Origin: Lachnospiraceae bacterium
Lineage (GTDB): Bacteria > Bacillota > Clostridia > Lachnospirales > Lachnospiraceae
NCBI GenBank assembly: GCA_021202075.1
Contig: JAJQDT010000096.1
Location: 62,001 to 126,000, forward strand
Length of the DNA: 64,000 nucleotides
Direction: 5' to 3'
In this document: piece after piece, positions 34,245 to 42,587 of the stretch
Layout of the letters: each line of letters begins with the position of its first letter
Position numbering within the stretch: position 1 is the stretch's first letter
Translations under genes and position numbers: made by a program
The notes under the pieces: generated by a model
What the model was told of the DNA's origin: nothing
Databases searched by the model: none
Seen by the model: the letters and a program-made list of their open reading frames with translations, nothing else

Positions 34245-35162
34245 TCAGCGGGACAAAAATTCATTCAGCACCTCGCGCACCAGCCGCTCCTGATCCTTCG
34301 GATCCATCTGGCGGAGCAGCTCCGCCCCCGATTGCTCCGCATCCGAAACGGCGCTCTCCCTCATCCCGGCTTTCATCCGGGCAAGATTATCCTGATTTTC
34401 ATTTTTATCCTTTTGCTCCCGGGCCAGGGAATCTCTGCCTTCGCCCTTATCGCGTTGTGCCCGCAGGGACTCGATCCCATCTTTCTTAATCCGCGACAGC
34501 TCCGTTTTGTTTCTTTGCCCACGTACAGATGCTGCGACAGCCGTCTCCGCCTTCATCTGCCGCTTCGCCCGGCGACCTTCCGCCACAGAAACAATCGGTG
34601 TGCGCTCTGCCGTTGTCTCATATTCCATTTCAGGAAGCTCGTCCTCCTCACTGACCGAAACAATGCCACCATTTTCCAGGTAATCCGTCAGGCAGATCAG
34701 AAGCGCCCGGCTCCGGTATCCCGTATCCGCGATCCCATACGCGGCCGCCATCAGAAGCACTGCCCCGGCTCCAAGCCAGAAATAAACATTCCCGGCCACA
34801 ACCGTCGCGCCGCCCTGCACGCGCGCCATCGTTCCCGCAAACGCGCAAAGCAGGCTCACCGCCAGGCATCCGCCGCCCAGCCGGGCAAAGCCATGCAGGC
34901 TTAAGCCAAATACCCGGTATTCAATCAGGTTTTTTTGAATCAGCGCCTGCACATCGCCTACCCGCTCATTCAGATGGCTGCAGTATTGAAACCGCTGCCG
35001 CAGCTGCTGCAAAAAACGTCCTTCCGGTTCCCCATTGTTTCTCGTATCCTTCAATAACCCCTCGTAAATCCGCCGCAAAATCATCTGACTGATCACGCCG
35101 ACCACGCAGGCCGCCGCAAGCACGTAGAGCAACACATTTTTTTCCATGATGAATTGTAACAT
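34245..35162 (-). CDS. Membrane protein of unknown function
   Basis: A 305-residue protein with an N-terminal membrane helix (about 9-28), a cytosolic helical stretch, two more helices (about 97-112 and 124-146) and a long charged C-terminal half (150-305) rich in Lys, Arg, Glu and Asp, with coiled-coil tendency (GEGRDSLAREQKDKNENQ). I do not recognise a family; it vaguely resembles membrane-anchored cytosolic scaffolds. The start ATG 35162 follows GGGGG. It stands alone between repeat-rich intergenic regions, so context gives no functional hint. Confidence 0.78.
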   Translation of the reverse strand: MLQFIMEKNVLLYVLAAACVVGVISQMILRRIYEGLLKDTRNNGEPEGRFLQQLRQRFQYCSHLNERVGDVQALIQKNLIEYRVFGLSLHGFARLGGGCLAVSLLCAFAGTMARVQGGATVVAGNVYFWLGAGAVLLMAAAYGIADTGYRSRALLICLTDYLENGGIVSVSEEDELPEMEYETTAERTPIVSVAEGRRAKRQMKAETAVAASVRGQRNKTELSRIKKDGIESLRAQRDKGEGRDSLAREQKDKNENQDNLARMKAGMRESAVSDAEQSGAELLRQMDPKDQERLVREVLNEFLSR

Positions 35163-35182
35163 AGCTGTTTCCCCCTTTTAAT

Positions 35183-35234
35183 GGAGCAAAGCCGGCAAAA
35201 TCCTCACTTCGTTCGGACGGGCTTTGCGTAGGAG
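35183..35234 (+). repeat. Family-C repeat, copy 2
   Basis: GGAGCAAAGCCGGCAAAATC through CGGACGGGCTTTGCGTAGGAG corresponds to the element at 32043-32096. The gap 35163-35541 otherwise holds a partial family-A repeat and a GCGTGCC/GGCACGC hairpin near 35322, but no gene. Confidence 0.75.
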
Positions 35235-35284
35235 ATAAGGAATCCTCCCGCAAGCGGTCTTCGCTCCGCTCCGGTCGGTGCCTG

Positions 35285-35315
35285 CGTCCTCGATTTTCTG
35301 CGAAAATCGGGACAT
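35285..35315 (+). repeat. Family-A repeat, partial copy
   Basis: CGTCCTCGATTTTC-TGC-GAAAATCGGGACATG corresponds to the core hairpin of the longer family-A elements at 44097 and 47788. Confidence 0.65.
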
Positions 35316-35541
35316 GAACCGCGTGCCACTGGCACGCAGCACCCCTCCTTATCTCATTTTCCTCCCGGGAAGCGGTCTGGCGCCTTTTGCCGCGTTCTCT
35401 CAGGTGCCGCCATTATAGCCATAAAACGGGCATTTGCAAAGCAAAATCGTTCGACTTTTTCTCCATGGAATCTATTGTGAGGTTCAGAAAGGAAGGGTGG
35501 AAAATGGTTCTGAGATTCCCGTGAAGACTCCGTCTCCGGCA

Positions 35542-35557
35542 TAGCGCGCTAATTTTG
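35542..35557 (+). promoter_or_regulatory. Palindromic site, first of three around the RHH gene
   Basis: TAGCGCGCTAATTTTG is found here and, identically, at 35861-35876, bracketing the small RHH-like gene; a variant TAGCGCACTA is at 35898-35907. The core TAGCGCGCTA is a perfect palindrome. The first copy lies just upstream of the promoter TTGCGC (35568) to TATACT (35591), so an autoregulatory operator is plausible. Flanking direct repeats of a small inserted unit is an alternative. Confidence 0.55.
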
Positions 35558-35617
35558 CAAAAAGAGATTGCGCAGCGGCAAAAATCATGCTATACTTTCC
35601 GCATGGAGGACGCAGAC

Positions 35618-35863
35618 ATGGCATACGACGCGAAGAAAAAAGAGTATCTGATGAAATACCTCGAAAAGCTGAAAGAGATCCGCTTTCGCGTAAAGCCCGA
35701 GGAATATGAAAAATACGAGGCCGCGGCAAAGGCGGCCGGATACCCGAGCATGCGGCAGTTTTATATCGAAGCTCTGGAGGAAAAGGTCGAGCGCCTGCAA
35801 AGCAAAGAGTCGACAGAACAGAGAATCTGCAGAGCGGAGAATCAGCAGAATAGCCAAAGTTAG
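35618..35863 (+). CDS. Small ribbon-helix-helix-like protein
   Basis: An 81-residue protein. RFRVKPEEYEKYEAAAKAAG followed by YPSMRQFYIEALEEKVERLQ fits a beta-strand plus two helices as in Arc/MetJ-type DNA-binding proteins, with a short charged C-terminal tail. ATG 35618 is preceded by GGAGG nine nucleotides upstream; the longer frame from 35555 lacks a binding site. A promoter (TTGCGC, 17 nt, TATACT) lies directly upstream. No toxin gene is attached, so it may be a lone regulator or a leftover antitoxin. Palindromes on both sides are candidate binding sites. Confidence 0.7.
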   Translation: MAYDAKKKEYLMKYLEKLKEIRFRVKPEEYEKYEAAAKAAGYPSMRQFYIEALEEKVERLQSKESTEQRICRAENQQNSQS

Positions 35864-35907
35864 CGCGCTAATTTTGTGCAGTCTGCCGATTGAAGTTTAG
35901 CGCACTA
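35861..35907 (+). promoter_or_regulatory. Second and third palindromic sites
   Basis: TAGCGCGCTAATTTTG (35861-35876) begins at the stop of the RHH gene, and TAGCGCACTA lies at 35898-35907. Their spacing is 37 bp. See the entry at 35542. Confidence 0.5.
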
Positions 35908-36054
35908 TATTATACAATCATATCACCAGTTCGATTCTGCCCGCACCGGGGCTTTTGCATCGTGCTTTCGACAGATCAGTCAGAATCAGATTTCACCCGG
36001 ACTTCTGATGCAGCCTGCCGACACAGCAGACTGGAATATGGGAGAGGAGGAGCC

Positions 36055-36210
36055 ATGGAGGAAATGGGAATGACCGATTTACAGTTCAAAAGCTGGATAA
36101 AGCAAATCATCAGAGGGCTGAAGGACGCAAAAGAGGAGCCTGACAAAGAAAATACTGATAAAAAGATCAGCGAACTGCTTAAGGACTTAGAAGAAGATTT
36201 GCAGGGATAA
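36055..36210 (+). CDS. Small hypothetical protein (51 residues)
   Basis: A 51-residue acidic, helical protein: MTDLQFKSWIKQIIRGLKDA followed by a Glu/Asp/Lys-rich stretch ending in LKDLEEDLQG. GAGAGGAGGAG lies just upstream of ATG 36055, which decides the start; upstream in-frame codons look non-coding. Similar short proteins, ending in LEEDLQ, are common in Lachnospiraceae to my recollection but lack a known function. Confidence 0.7.
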   Translation: MEEMGMTDLQFKSWIKQIIRGLKDAKEEPDKENTDKKISELLKDLEEDLQG

Positions 36211-36262
36211 ACAGATGAAGGACCAAGATGCTTTCCTGACAAAATGAAAAAGCTGCAGCAGA

Positions 36263-36505
36263 TTACTGCTGCAGCGCCAGCTTCAGAGCCTGTGCCAGCT
36301 GATCCGGACAGGATGTCGGTTTGAATCCGCAGCGAATGCCCTCAAGCTTTGCGATGGCGTCCGTCGCTTTCATCCCCTCGACGAGACGTGCCACCCCCTG
36401 CGTGTTGCCGGAGCAGCCGCCCAGGAATTCTACATGTTTGATGGTCTCACCATCCATGTCGATGTGAATGTTCTGGGAACAGACACCTTTTGGCCTGTAA
36501 TCCAT
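36263..36505 (-). CDS. TSCPD-domain protein (TIGR03905-like)
   Basis: An 80-residue protein consisting of a single TSCPD domain, with the name-giving TSCPDQLA near the C-terminus and GGCSGNTQGVARLVEGM in the middle. In larger proteins this domain sits at the end of vitamin B12-dependent ribonucleotide reductases; the stand-alone form's role is not established. Three cysteines (Cys9, Cys31, Cys60 and one more in the TSCPD loop) may bind metal. ATG 36505 follows AAAGGAG. It converges with the small gene at 36055. Confidence 0.85.
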   Translation of the reverse strand: MDYRPKGVCSQNIHIDMDGETIKHVEFLGGCSGNTQGVARLVEGMKATDAIAKLEGIRCGFKPTSCPDQLAQALKLALQQ

Positions 36506-36669
36506 AGGAAAGTCTCCTTTCTGTATTTTCTTATGTGAGTATATCCTTTTTTCCGGGGATATTCAAGCTAAATTTCTTCCAGGTGCGAAAGCAATTACAA
36601 ATGCCTGTTTTACATGCGGCAGCCATAAATGTCTGATCAGGATATGACAGCAATCATTCCTTACAATAT

Positions 36670-36772
36670 AACTTATCGGAAGGAGAGGACGCTTGCGTAC
36701 TCTCACCCGATAAGTTAGCGACAGAATCTTCAGATTCTGGAGCATTATGGGAAGTGGTTTTCTTCCCATAAT
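36670..36772 (+). ncRNA. Three consecutive hairpins in the mtnN leader
   Basis: A perfect 10-bp outer stem AACTTATCGG/CCGATAAGTT (36670-36716) encloses GAGAG/CTCTC and ACGC/GCGT. CAGAATC/GATTCTG (36722-36739) follows, then an 11-bp perfect stem ATTATGGGAAG/CTTCCCATAAT (36744-36772). They end 48 nt before mtnN. The set does not match SAM, SAH or other riboswitch signatures I know. It could be a structured leader or an intergenic repeat element. Confidence 0.5.
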
Positions 36773-36820
36773 ATAAGTCACAGCAAGAATAAAGAAAGAA
36801 TAAGAAAAGAGGACATTCAA

Positions 36821-37546
36821 ATGAAGAACCATGTAAAGAAAGTCGGAATCATTGGAGCGATGGAGATCGAAGTAGAACGCCTGAAGGCAGATATGGCCAT
36901 CACGCGCGAAGTCACAAAAGCACAGATGGTCTTCTGTGAAGGTACGCTGTCGGGGATGCCGGCAGTCGTAGTGCGCAGCGGCATCGGCAAGGTGAATGCT
37001 GCCGTGTGCGCACAGATTCTGGCGGATGATTTCGGCGTAGACTGTGTGATGAATACCGGCGTGGCCGGCTCGCTCGACGCGAACATCGATATCGGCGACA
37101 TTGTGATTTCGACGGATGTCCTGCACCACGATATGGATGCGGTGAATTTCGGATATCCGCTCGGGCAGATTCCGCAGATGGATATCTTCTCTTTCAAGGC
37201 AGATCCGGATCTGACCGCACTGGCTGAGCGCATATGCCATGAAGTGAACCCGGAGATTTCCGTATTTCACGGAAGGATTGCCAGCGGAGACCAGTTCATC
37301 GCGGACAAAGAGACAAAGAACCGGATTGTCACGAACTTCGGCGGCAGCTGCACAGAGATGGAAGGCGCAGCCATCGCGCAGACCGCTTATCTGAACAGTA
37401 TTCCGTTCGTGATTCTTCGCGCGATCTCTGATAAGGCAGACGACAGTGCTACCATGGACTATCCGGCATTCGAGCGGGAAGCAGCCTGGCACTGCGTCCG
37501 GCTGGTAGAAGGAATGCTCGCCCGGATGGCAAACGAAAAGAAATAA
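36821..37546 (+). CDS. mtnN: 5'-methylthioadenosine/S-adenosylhomocysteine nucleosidase
   Basis: A 241-residue enzyme that removes adenine from methylthioadenosine and S-adenosylhomocysteine, recycling by-products of SAM-dependent reactions and feeding autoinducer-2 synthesis where luxS is present. It shows the expected N-terminal VGIIGAMEIEVERL (catalytic Glu region), TGVAGSLD, ASGDQFIADK, and the ligand-binding EMEGAAIAQ and AISDKADDSA motifs. The length is normal. ATG 36821 follows AAAGAGGAC. The leader contains three strong hairpins. The gene seems monocistronic. Confidence 0.96.
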   Translation: MKNHVKKVGIIGAMEIEVERLKADMAITREVTKAQMVFCEGTLSGMPAVVVRSGIGKVNAAVCAQILADDFGVDCVMNTGVAGSLDANIDIGDIVISTDVLHHDMDAVNFGYPLGQIPQMDIFSFKADPDLTALAERICHEVNPEISVFHGRIASGDQFIADKETKNRIVTNFGGSCTEMEGAAIAQTAYLNSIPFVILRAISDKADDSATMDYPAFEREAAWHCVRLVEGMLARMANEKK

Positions 37547-37813
37547 TACTCCACAAAGCAGTTCTTTCTCCGTTTAAAAAATCCACACAGCTGTGGATCT
37601 GTCGCCAGATAACTCATCATCCTGCACAGCCTGATCTGCGAATCGCAGATCCTAAACGCCTCGCCGTAGTCCTCTACGGCTACGTTTTTAGAACCTGCGA
37701 CTCACGAATTATTCGGCACAATCTGCATAAGCTCTTTTTCGACAGCTCCTAATGGGGTTGCGACCACATTTTTTCAATCCGCGTATCTGATAGTATGTGC
37801 CTGTGGCAGTTCC
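37547..37813. other. Hairpin-rich gap after mtnN
   Basis: No gene. Perfect stems are GATCTGCG/CGCAGATC (about 37641), GCCGTAG/CTACGGC (about 37662) and CCACA/TGTGG (about 37581). None is followed by a long T run except the region near 37732, so a classical terminator is not certain. Confidence 0.5.
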
Positions 37814-39355
37814 TCAGCTCCAGTATATCGTGACCAGATAAAAATTATCATCCGTATGATAGCGATAATTCCAGCTGGTCACGTCATTCTGGCGCATCAG
37901 ATACTGTCCCGCGTCGTTTAACAGCGTTCCTTCGAAGAGCTCTGTCTGTGCTTCCTGGTAGGCCTCCTCGCTCCCGAACTTCATCATGATGCGCGACTCG
38001 CCTGTCTGGACCGATTCCATCAGCGCCTGATAGATCGTATCCCATTCAAAGTATTCATAATAATATCCGTTCAGTTTATAATAATCGTACGCATCCGAAT
38101 TACACTCCGGCAATGCAATCGAGTCATCCGGCACATGTGTTTTAAAAAGATCATACTCCGTACAGCACAGATAATTGTAATTGATCGTGCTTTCTGTACT
38201 GTACTCTCCCATACCGCTCGCAAAGACCGGGTCTCCCCAGGTGACATCTACATAATAGTACGCTTCCTCCGCTTCAATCGCCGGAACCCCGGCCAGCGTC
38301 TCCTCAGACTGTTCCATCTCCGCGATGCGCACCATATTCCATCCATGATCTCCGCCGCTGACGGTCGTTCCGGTTATATACGTGCAGAACAGCCCCATCC
38401 GATGGAGGATATACTGAAACGCCTTCGAGTATCCGGCGCAGACGGAGGAATGATAGAGAAGAGCGCTCTGAATATTCTGTGAATCCGCACTGTCCGCGTC
38501 ATAATCCGTCGTATCGATAATATATTCATAGACCGCTTTGATCTTCTCATAATCCGTCGCATCCGGAGGAATCTGTGCAATGCACGCATCCGCCGCCGCT
38601 TCAAGCTCCAGGCGCATGACATCCCGCTCCTCCGCTTCCACGGTTACATCAAAATGATATGTTACCACCGTCCCGGTCAGGCCAGATTCCTCCACCTGAG
38701 CGCTCGTGTCCGTCCAGAAAATCTCCGGATGATCTGCCAGAACCGCATAATACGTCTTCCAGAAATCATCCACCGACACTGCTGTCAGAAAATCCCCCGA
38801 ATCCTCGTAGCGCATCAGATGAACGTAAATCTCCCGGTACGCTTCATGCAAATCCTCCGGCAGGTTATCATAATAATATTCCTCCACGGTAGAAGCATAC
38901 CCCTCATCAGCCGCGGCCTGCTCCCACGTCGACTCACTGCCGGTCAGCTGATACTTCACCCGCGTCACAATTCCATATCCCGACAGCAAAAATGCACAGA
39001 TCACCACCGTCACACACAGCACAAGAATGCTCGCAAACGTCTGCAGCCAGTGTCCATGCGGTGAACTCTCCCGGCGCACCCTCCCGCCCGGTCCGTCGCC
39101 ATAATCCGGATCATAGCTGTGATTATGGCTTTGACTATAGCCATGATTATAGCTCTGATTATAACTCTGATTATAACTCTGATTATTATCCCAATTACAG
39201 CCCTGATTATAACTCTGATTATAGTCCTGAACTTGATTATAATCATGATTATTAAACTTCGTTTTCGATTTTCGTCCTTTTCTCATATGATTATTTCTCA
39301 TTCGATTTTCCGTATTCGCTGTTTCCCTGCTCTTCCATCTGATATCATCTGCCAT
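37814..39355 (-). CDS. Membrane-anchored transglutaminase-like protein
   Basis: A 513-residue protein. The cytosolic N-terminus (about 35-80) is a run of YNQ/SYNQ repeats, an Asn/Gln/Tyr-rich, prion-like composition. One membrane helix follows (about 107-128), then an extracellular part with a transglutaminase-like papain fold (about 265-420). The catalytic triad is readable as Cys306 in SSVCAGYSKAF, His337 in GGDHGWNMV and Asp370 in YYVDVTWGD. Such domains act as proteases or cross-linkers at the bacterial surface. The start ATG 39355 has a weak ribosome-binding site and lies inside a 57-bp tandem duplication. The frame is certain, but the exact start is less so. Confidence 0.88.
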   Translation of the reverse strand: MADDIRWKSRETANTENRMRNNHMRKGRKSKTKFNNHDYNQVQDYNQSYNQGCNWDNNQSYNQSYNQSYNHGYSQSHNHSYDPDYGDGPGGRVRRESSPHGHWLQTFASILVLCVTVVICAFLLSGYGIVTRVKYQLTGSESTWEQAAADEGYASTVEEYYYDNLPEDLHEAYREIYVHLMRYEDSGDFLTAVSVDDFWKTYYAVLADHPEIFWTDTSAQVEESGLTGTVVTYHFDVTVEAEERDVMRLELEAAADACIAQIPPDATDYEKIKAVYEYIIDTTDYDADSADSQNIQSALLYHSSVCAGYSKAFQYILHRMGLFCTYITGTTVSGGDHGWNMVRIAEMEQSEETLAGVPAIEAEEAYYYVDVTWGDPVFASGMGEYSTESTINYNYLCCTEYDLFKTHVPDDSIALPECNSDAYDYYKLNGYYYEYFEWDTIYQALMESVQTGESRIMMKFGSEEAYQEAQTELFEGTLLNDAGQYLMRQNDVTSWNYRYHTDDNFYLVTIYWS

Positions 39356-39467
39356 GATTCCATATCCATGTCCCTAACCCGTGTCATCTGCCATTCTACC
39401 ATCATCTGACATGATTTCTTATCCACGTCCCTCACCCGTGTTATCTGTCATTCTATCATCATCCTGT
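39353..39467. repeat. 57-bp tandem duplication over the transglutaminase start
   Basis: Two copies of a 57-bp unit beginning CATGATT and containing CCGTGT-C/T-ATCTG-C/T-CATTCTA lie head to tail (39353-39409 and 39410-39467). The first includes the start codon and leader of the transglutaminase-like gene. Confidence 0.75.
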
Positions 39468-40453
39468 CAAAATAGCCACAGGTAATTGTCTCCGACTAAA
39501 CTCAGGCAGCATTTCCTGACCGGCCAGATTCAGGCAATTTTTCCTTTCCGATTGGGCCGGTGCTCCTCCCCGGCCCCCCAATATACCGCGTAATCCATTC
39601 AGATTCCCTGCGCATTCAGATGCGCGAAAGAAGGCTTTGTATCCTTACCGGAATCAAAACCCTGCCGATTTACTTCTATTCTATTTTCAGGATTATTCTC
39701 TTGACCGTATGCGTCTTATCCTTAATCCACCGAAATCCAGCCTCCGCCCGGAAAAACAGATGCTGCATAGTATGTAAATAGTAACTGCTCAGTACCTTCA
39801 CAGTTACAGGAGAAAAGCCCATTTAAATAACTACTGTAAATGTACTACAAGTCCCGTATCAGTCAACAGGTAACCAGGTTCTGCCGCTTGAACTATCTCC
39901 CATATACAGGCAGCCAAATCCTGCCCCCTTTCCATCTGCCTGTATCAGGACGGCAAACAGCCTTGTCGGCATTTGCCTCGCACCGACCGTGAATCTCAGA
40001 ACCAGATATCGCTTATTGTAATGTAGCAGCATTCTTCTGTTCCCATTCGCATATTGTAATGTAACAGCATTCCTCTGTTCTCATTCGCATATTGCAATAT
40101 AACAATATTCTTCTGTTCTCATTTGCATATTGTAATATAACAGTATTCTTCTGTTCTCATTCGTTATTACAGATAAACAATATCCCGGCACTTTAAAATC
40201 ATAAAAGCAGATGCAGAACCTCAAGAATCTCCAGAGAAGGACCGGACGAATGCAGGCGACTGTCGTTCTCCGAATGGCCATGCGCATTGTTGACGGTGAC
40301 AGACAAATTGACATTGTCACTTATATCATACCACCTCTTTGGTAAATTATCAAAAGATTCTGACATTTTCTCATAAAAATTTTCAGGCTGATTTTTCCTG
40401 GCAAAAACAGACCGATTCTTTCTATATCTAAAAATTCCAGCCGGATTCTTTCC
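39468..40453. other. Long gene-free region upstream of murG
   Basis: Almost 1 kb without a convincing gene on either strand. It contains the 38-bp repeat array (40015-40166) and shorter A+T-rich stretches. Short frames (for example 39560-39781 plus, 40081-40320 minus) lack start signals and have unlikely compositions. Confidence 0.6.
40015..40166. repeat. 38-bp tandem repeat, four units
   Basis: Four head-to-tail units beginning ATTGTAATGTAGCAGCATTC and ending CCATTCGCAT, each 38 bp, with 3-6 substitutions between copies. Confidence 0.88.
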
Positions 40454-40481
40454 TTGACATTTTTATGAGAACGGGTAAACT
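40454..40481 (+). promoter_or_regulatory. Predicted murG promoter
   Basis: TTGACA (40454-40459) and TAAACT (40476-40481) are 16 nt apart, about 170 nt upstream of the murG ATG. Confidence 0.6.
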
Positions 40482-40512
40482 GGATAAATAGCCTGACAGC
40501 AACGTCATCGAA

Positions 40513-40568
40513 GGATCAGGGCTTCTGGATCCGAGTTTCTGGATCAGAGCGTTCGGATCAAAGCTTTC
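40513..40568. repeat. 14-bp tandem repeat, four units, in the murG leader
   Basis: Four units GGATCAGGGCTTCT, GGATCCGAGTTTCT, GGATCAGAGCGTTC and GGATCAAAGCTTTC follow each other directly inside the predicted 5' leader. Confidence 0.75.
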
Positions 40569-40657
40569 GGCATAAATACACGACTGCGGCTATGAACATA
40601 TGAACCTTCTGCATATGAATGAAAACAAATGGATTTAAATAAGGAGAACAGATTTTT

Positions 40658-41725
40658 ATGAAGAGAATTGTCCTTACCGGCGGCGGCACCGCCGGACACG
40701 TGACACCTAATATTGCGCTTTTGCCCCGCCTGCGGGAGCTGGGCTATGACATTCATTACATCGGCTCTTATGACGGCATTGAAAAAGGACTGATTGAAGA
40801 CCAGGGCGTCCCCTATTATGGAATTTCTTCCGGTAAACTGCGCCGCTATTTCGACCTCAAAAACTTTTCCGATCCGTTCCGTGTCCTGAAGGGATATTCG
40901 GAGGCAAAAAAGCTGCTGAAAAAACTGCGGCCCAATATTATTTTTTCAAAAGGCGGCTTTGTTGCGGTGCCCGTAGTACAGGCAGCGAAAAGCCTGCACA
41001 TTCCGGTTATCATTCACGAATCGGATATGACGCCCGGGCTGGCTAACAGGCTCTCGATCCCGGCGGCTACAAAAGTCTGCTGCAATTTCCCGGAGACGCT
41101 CTCCTCTCTCCCGGAGGGAAAAGCTATCGTCACCGGCTCCCCCATTCGCGAAGAGCTCCACGCCGGCAATCGTCTCGCCGGAATGAAGTTCTGCGGTTTC
41201 ACGGCAGAAAAGCCCGTTCTGCTCATCATCGGGGGAAGCCTTGGCTCCGTAGCGGTAAATCGGGCGATCCGCCAAATCCTGCCAGAGCTGCTGAAGACCT
41301 TCCAGGTGATCCATCTCTGTGGAAAAGGAAACCTGGACGAGAGCCTGACACACACCGCAGGATATGTTCAATATGAATATATTCAGAAAGAGCTGCCGGA
41401 TCTGTTCGCCCTCGCCGATGTAGTCGTTTCCCGGGCAGGCGCCAACGCCATCTGCGAGCTTCTTGATCTGCACAAGCCAAACCTGCTGATTCCGCTGCCC
41501 GCTGCCTCCAGCCGCGGCGACCAGATACTAAACGCCCGTTCATTCGAAAAACAGGGATTCAGCGAGGTAATGATGGAAGAGGATATCACGCCCGAGCTTC
41601 TGCTCTCCAGGATTCAGACGCTCTATCAGAACCGCGGAACCTATATCAGCGCAATGGAGCACAGCGACGCCAGCAATGCTGTCGCAAAAATAACCGCTAT
41701 GATTGAAGAACTTGTCGGGGTCTGA
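40658..41725 (+). CDS. murG: UDP-N-acetylglucosamine transferase MurG
   Basis: A 355-residue GT28 enzyme that adds GlcNAc to lipid I to make lipid II at the inner face of the membrane. It shows the glycine-rich TGGGTAGHVTPNIALL at the N-terminus, FSKGGFVAVPVV, HESDMTPGLANR, the second glycine-rich IIGGSLGSVAVN, and the UDP-GlcNAc-binding VSRAGANAICELLDL. The start ATG 40658 follows AAGGAG. Unlike in many bacteria it lies alone, away from a division and cell-wall cluster, with its own promoter and a strong terminator, an arrangement I recall from other Lachnospiraceae. Confidence 0.96.
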   Translation: MKRIVLTGGGTAGHVTPNIALLPRLRELGYDIHYIGSYDGIEKGLIEDQGVPYYGISSGKLRRYFDLKNFSDPFRVLKGYSEAKKLLKKLRPNIIFSKGGFVAVPVVQAAKSLHIPVIIHESDMTPGLANRLSIPAATKVCCNFPETLSSLPEGKAIVTGSPIREELHAGNRLAGMKFCGFTAEKPVLLIIGGSLGSVAVNRAIRQILPELLKTFQVIHLCGKGNLDESLTHTAGYVQYEYIQKELPDLFALADVVVSRAGANAICELLDLHKPNLLIPLPAASSRGDQILNARSFEKQGFSEVMMEEDITPELLLSRIQTLYQNRGTYISAMEHSDASNAVAKITAMIEELVGV

Positions 41726-41839
41726 ATTAGTTCGTCTGATAAGAAAAACAGAGCGAAACATAAACCTGTGTGTTACGCAGGCAATAAATTTCATTGTGTA
41801 CCTCTGTAATCGAGCAGAGAGCGGCTCGTCCGGATCCTG

Positions 41840-41916
41840 CTCGCGCGGGCTATGTCCACAATCTTCGATTGTGGACGAGGGCATCCCATGCTCCGCATGG
41901 GATATGCCCTCGCCCG
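41840..41916 (+). repeat. Family-B hairpin repeat, copy 3
   Basis: CTCGCGCGGGCTATGTCC, the hairpin CCACAATC-TTC-GATTGTGG and GGGCATCCCATGCTCCGCAT-GGGATATG match the copies at 23979 and 25978. It sits between murG and its terminator. Confidence 0.82.
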
Positions 41917-41932
41917 ATTCTGCGCATCAGAG

Positions 41933-41975
41933 AAAAATCCCGATCCCCACTATTTCCGAGGGAATCGGGATTTTT
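41933..41975. terminator. Bidirectional terminator between murG and the sigma-factor gene
   Basis: AAAAATCCCGAT (41933-41944) pairs with ATCGGGATTTTT (41964-41975), giving A- and T-runs on both sides. It can end murG (plus) and the ECF sigma gene (minus). Confidence 0.9.
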
Positions 41976-42024
41976 CATCCACGCCCATGCAATTTTCATC
42001 ACAAAATGACGAAGCGCTTTTCAC

Positions 42025-42558
42025 CTACTCGATCCAAATCAAATACTCATTCCAGAGTTTCGCTTTTATATATGCCTTTGCCCTGGACACCCACGAGCGC
42101 ACGAGCTGCTCTGACACATTCAGACGCTCTGCCGTTTCCGCGTAGGTATACTCCTCCAGAAAGTACAGCTTCAAAGCCTCATACCAGTGGATGTTGACTT
42201 CCTTTGCCGTGCAAAGAAGGCGATCAACCGCCTGCTTCATGACAAGCTTCAGTTCCAGAGATTCGATGCTGAACTCCTCCAAAAAATCAGCCATCATCCA
42301 GTCGCCGTTTTCGTCGCCCAAAAAGGACTCTCCCCACCGCTCTTTTTCTCTCAGATGATCGATCACAGCATTCTTCGTGCAACGCACCAGCCAGGCCTTT
42401 TCCTCCTCCGGCGATACCTCCTCCATGTGCACCAGAAACGCAAAAAACACCTGCTGCCGGATATCCTGTGCGAGCTCGTAATCCGACGTTCTTTCCCAGA
42501 CAATGAACATAAGTAAATCCTGATATTTCTGAAAACACCCTTCAAAGCGATTTTTCAT
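42025..42558 (-). CDS. ECF-type RNA polymerase sigma factor
   Basis: A 177-residue sigma-70 family factor of the short extracytoplasmic-function type. Region 2 is at about 5-75 (YELAQDIRQQVFFAFL, then WLVRCTKNAVIDHLR) and region 4 at about 115-172 (YTYAETAERLNVSEQLVRSW as the helix-turn-helix). ATG 42558 follows AAAGGTGG. No anti-sigma gene lies next to it in either direction, so its control is not visible; the HIT gene upstream is separated by 29 bp and could be co-transcribed. Confidence 0.88.
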   Translation of the reverse strand: MKNRFEGCFQKYQDLLMFIVWERTSDYELAQDIRQQVFFAFLVHMEEVSPEEEKAWLVRCTKNAVIDHLREKERWGESFLGDENGDWMMADFLEEFSIESLELKLVMKQAVDRLLCTAKEVNIHWYEALKLYFLEEYTYAETAERLNVSEQLVRSWVSRAKAYIKAKLWNEYLIWIE

Positions 42559-42587
42559 AATCCACCTTTATCTTTCATCAAGTATGC

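Noticed and set aside
34051-34293. Plus-strand frame of repeats beginning MGLIRKICRHMM
   Set aside because: Pure translation of the 30-bp tandem array without ribosome-binding site.
40015-40166. CRISPR array
   Set aside because: The 38-bp units follow each other directly without unique spacers and no cas genes are near; it is a simple tandem repeat. The same holds for the arrays at 34048 and 52861.
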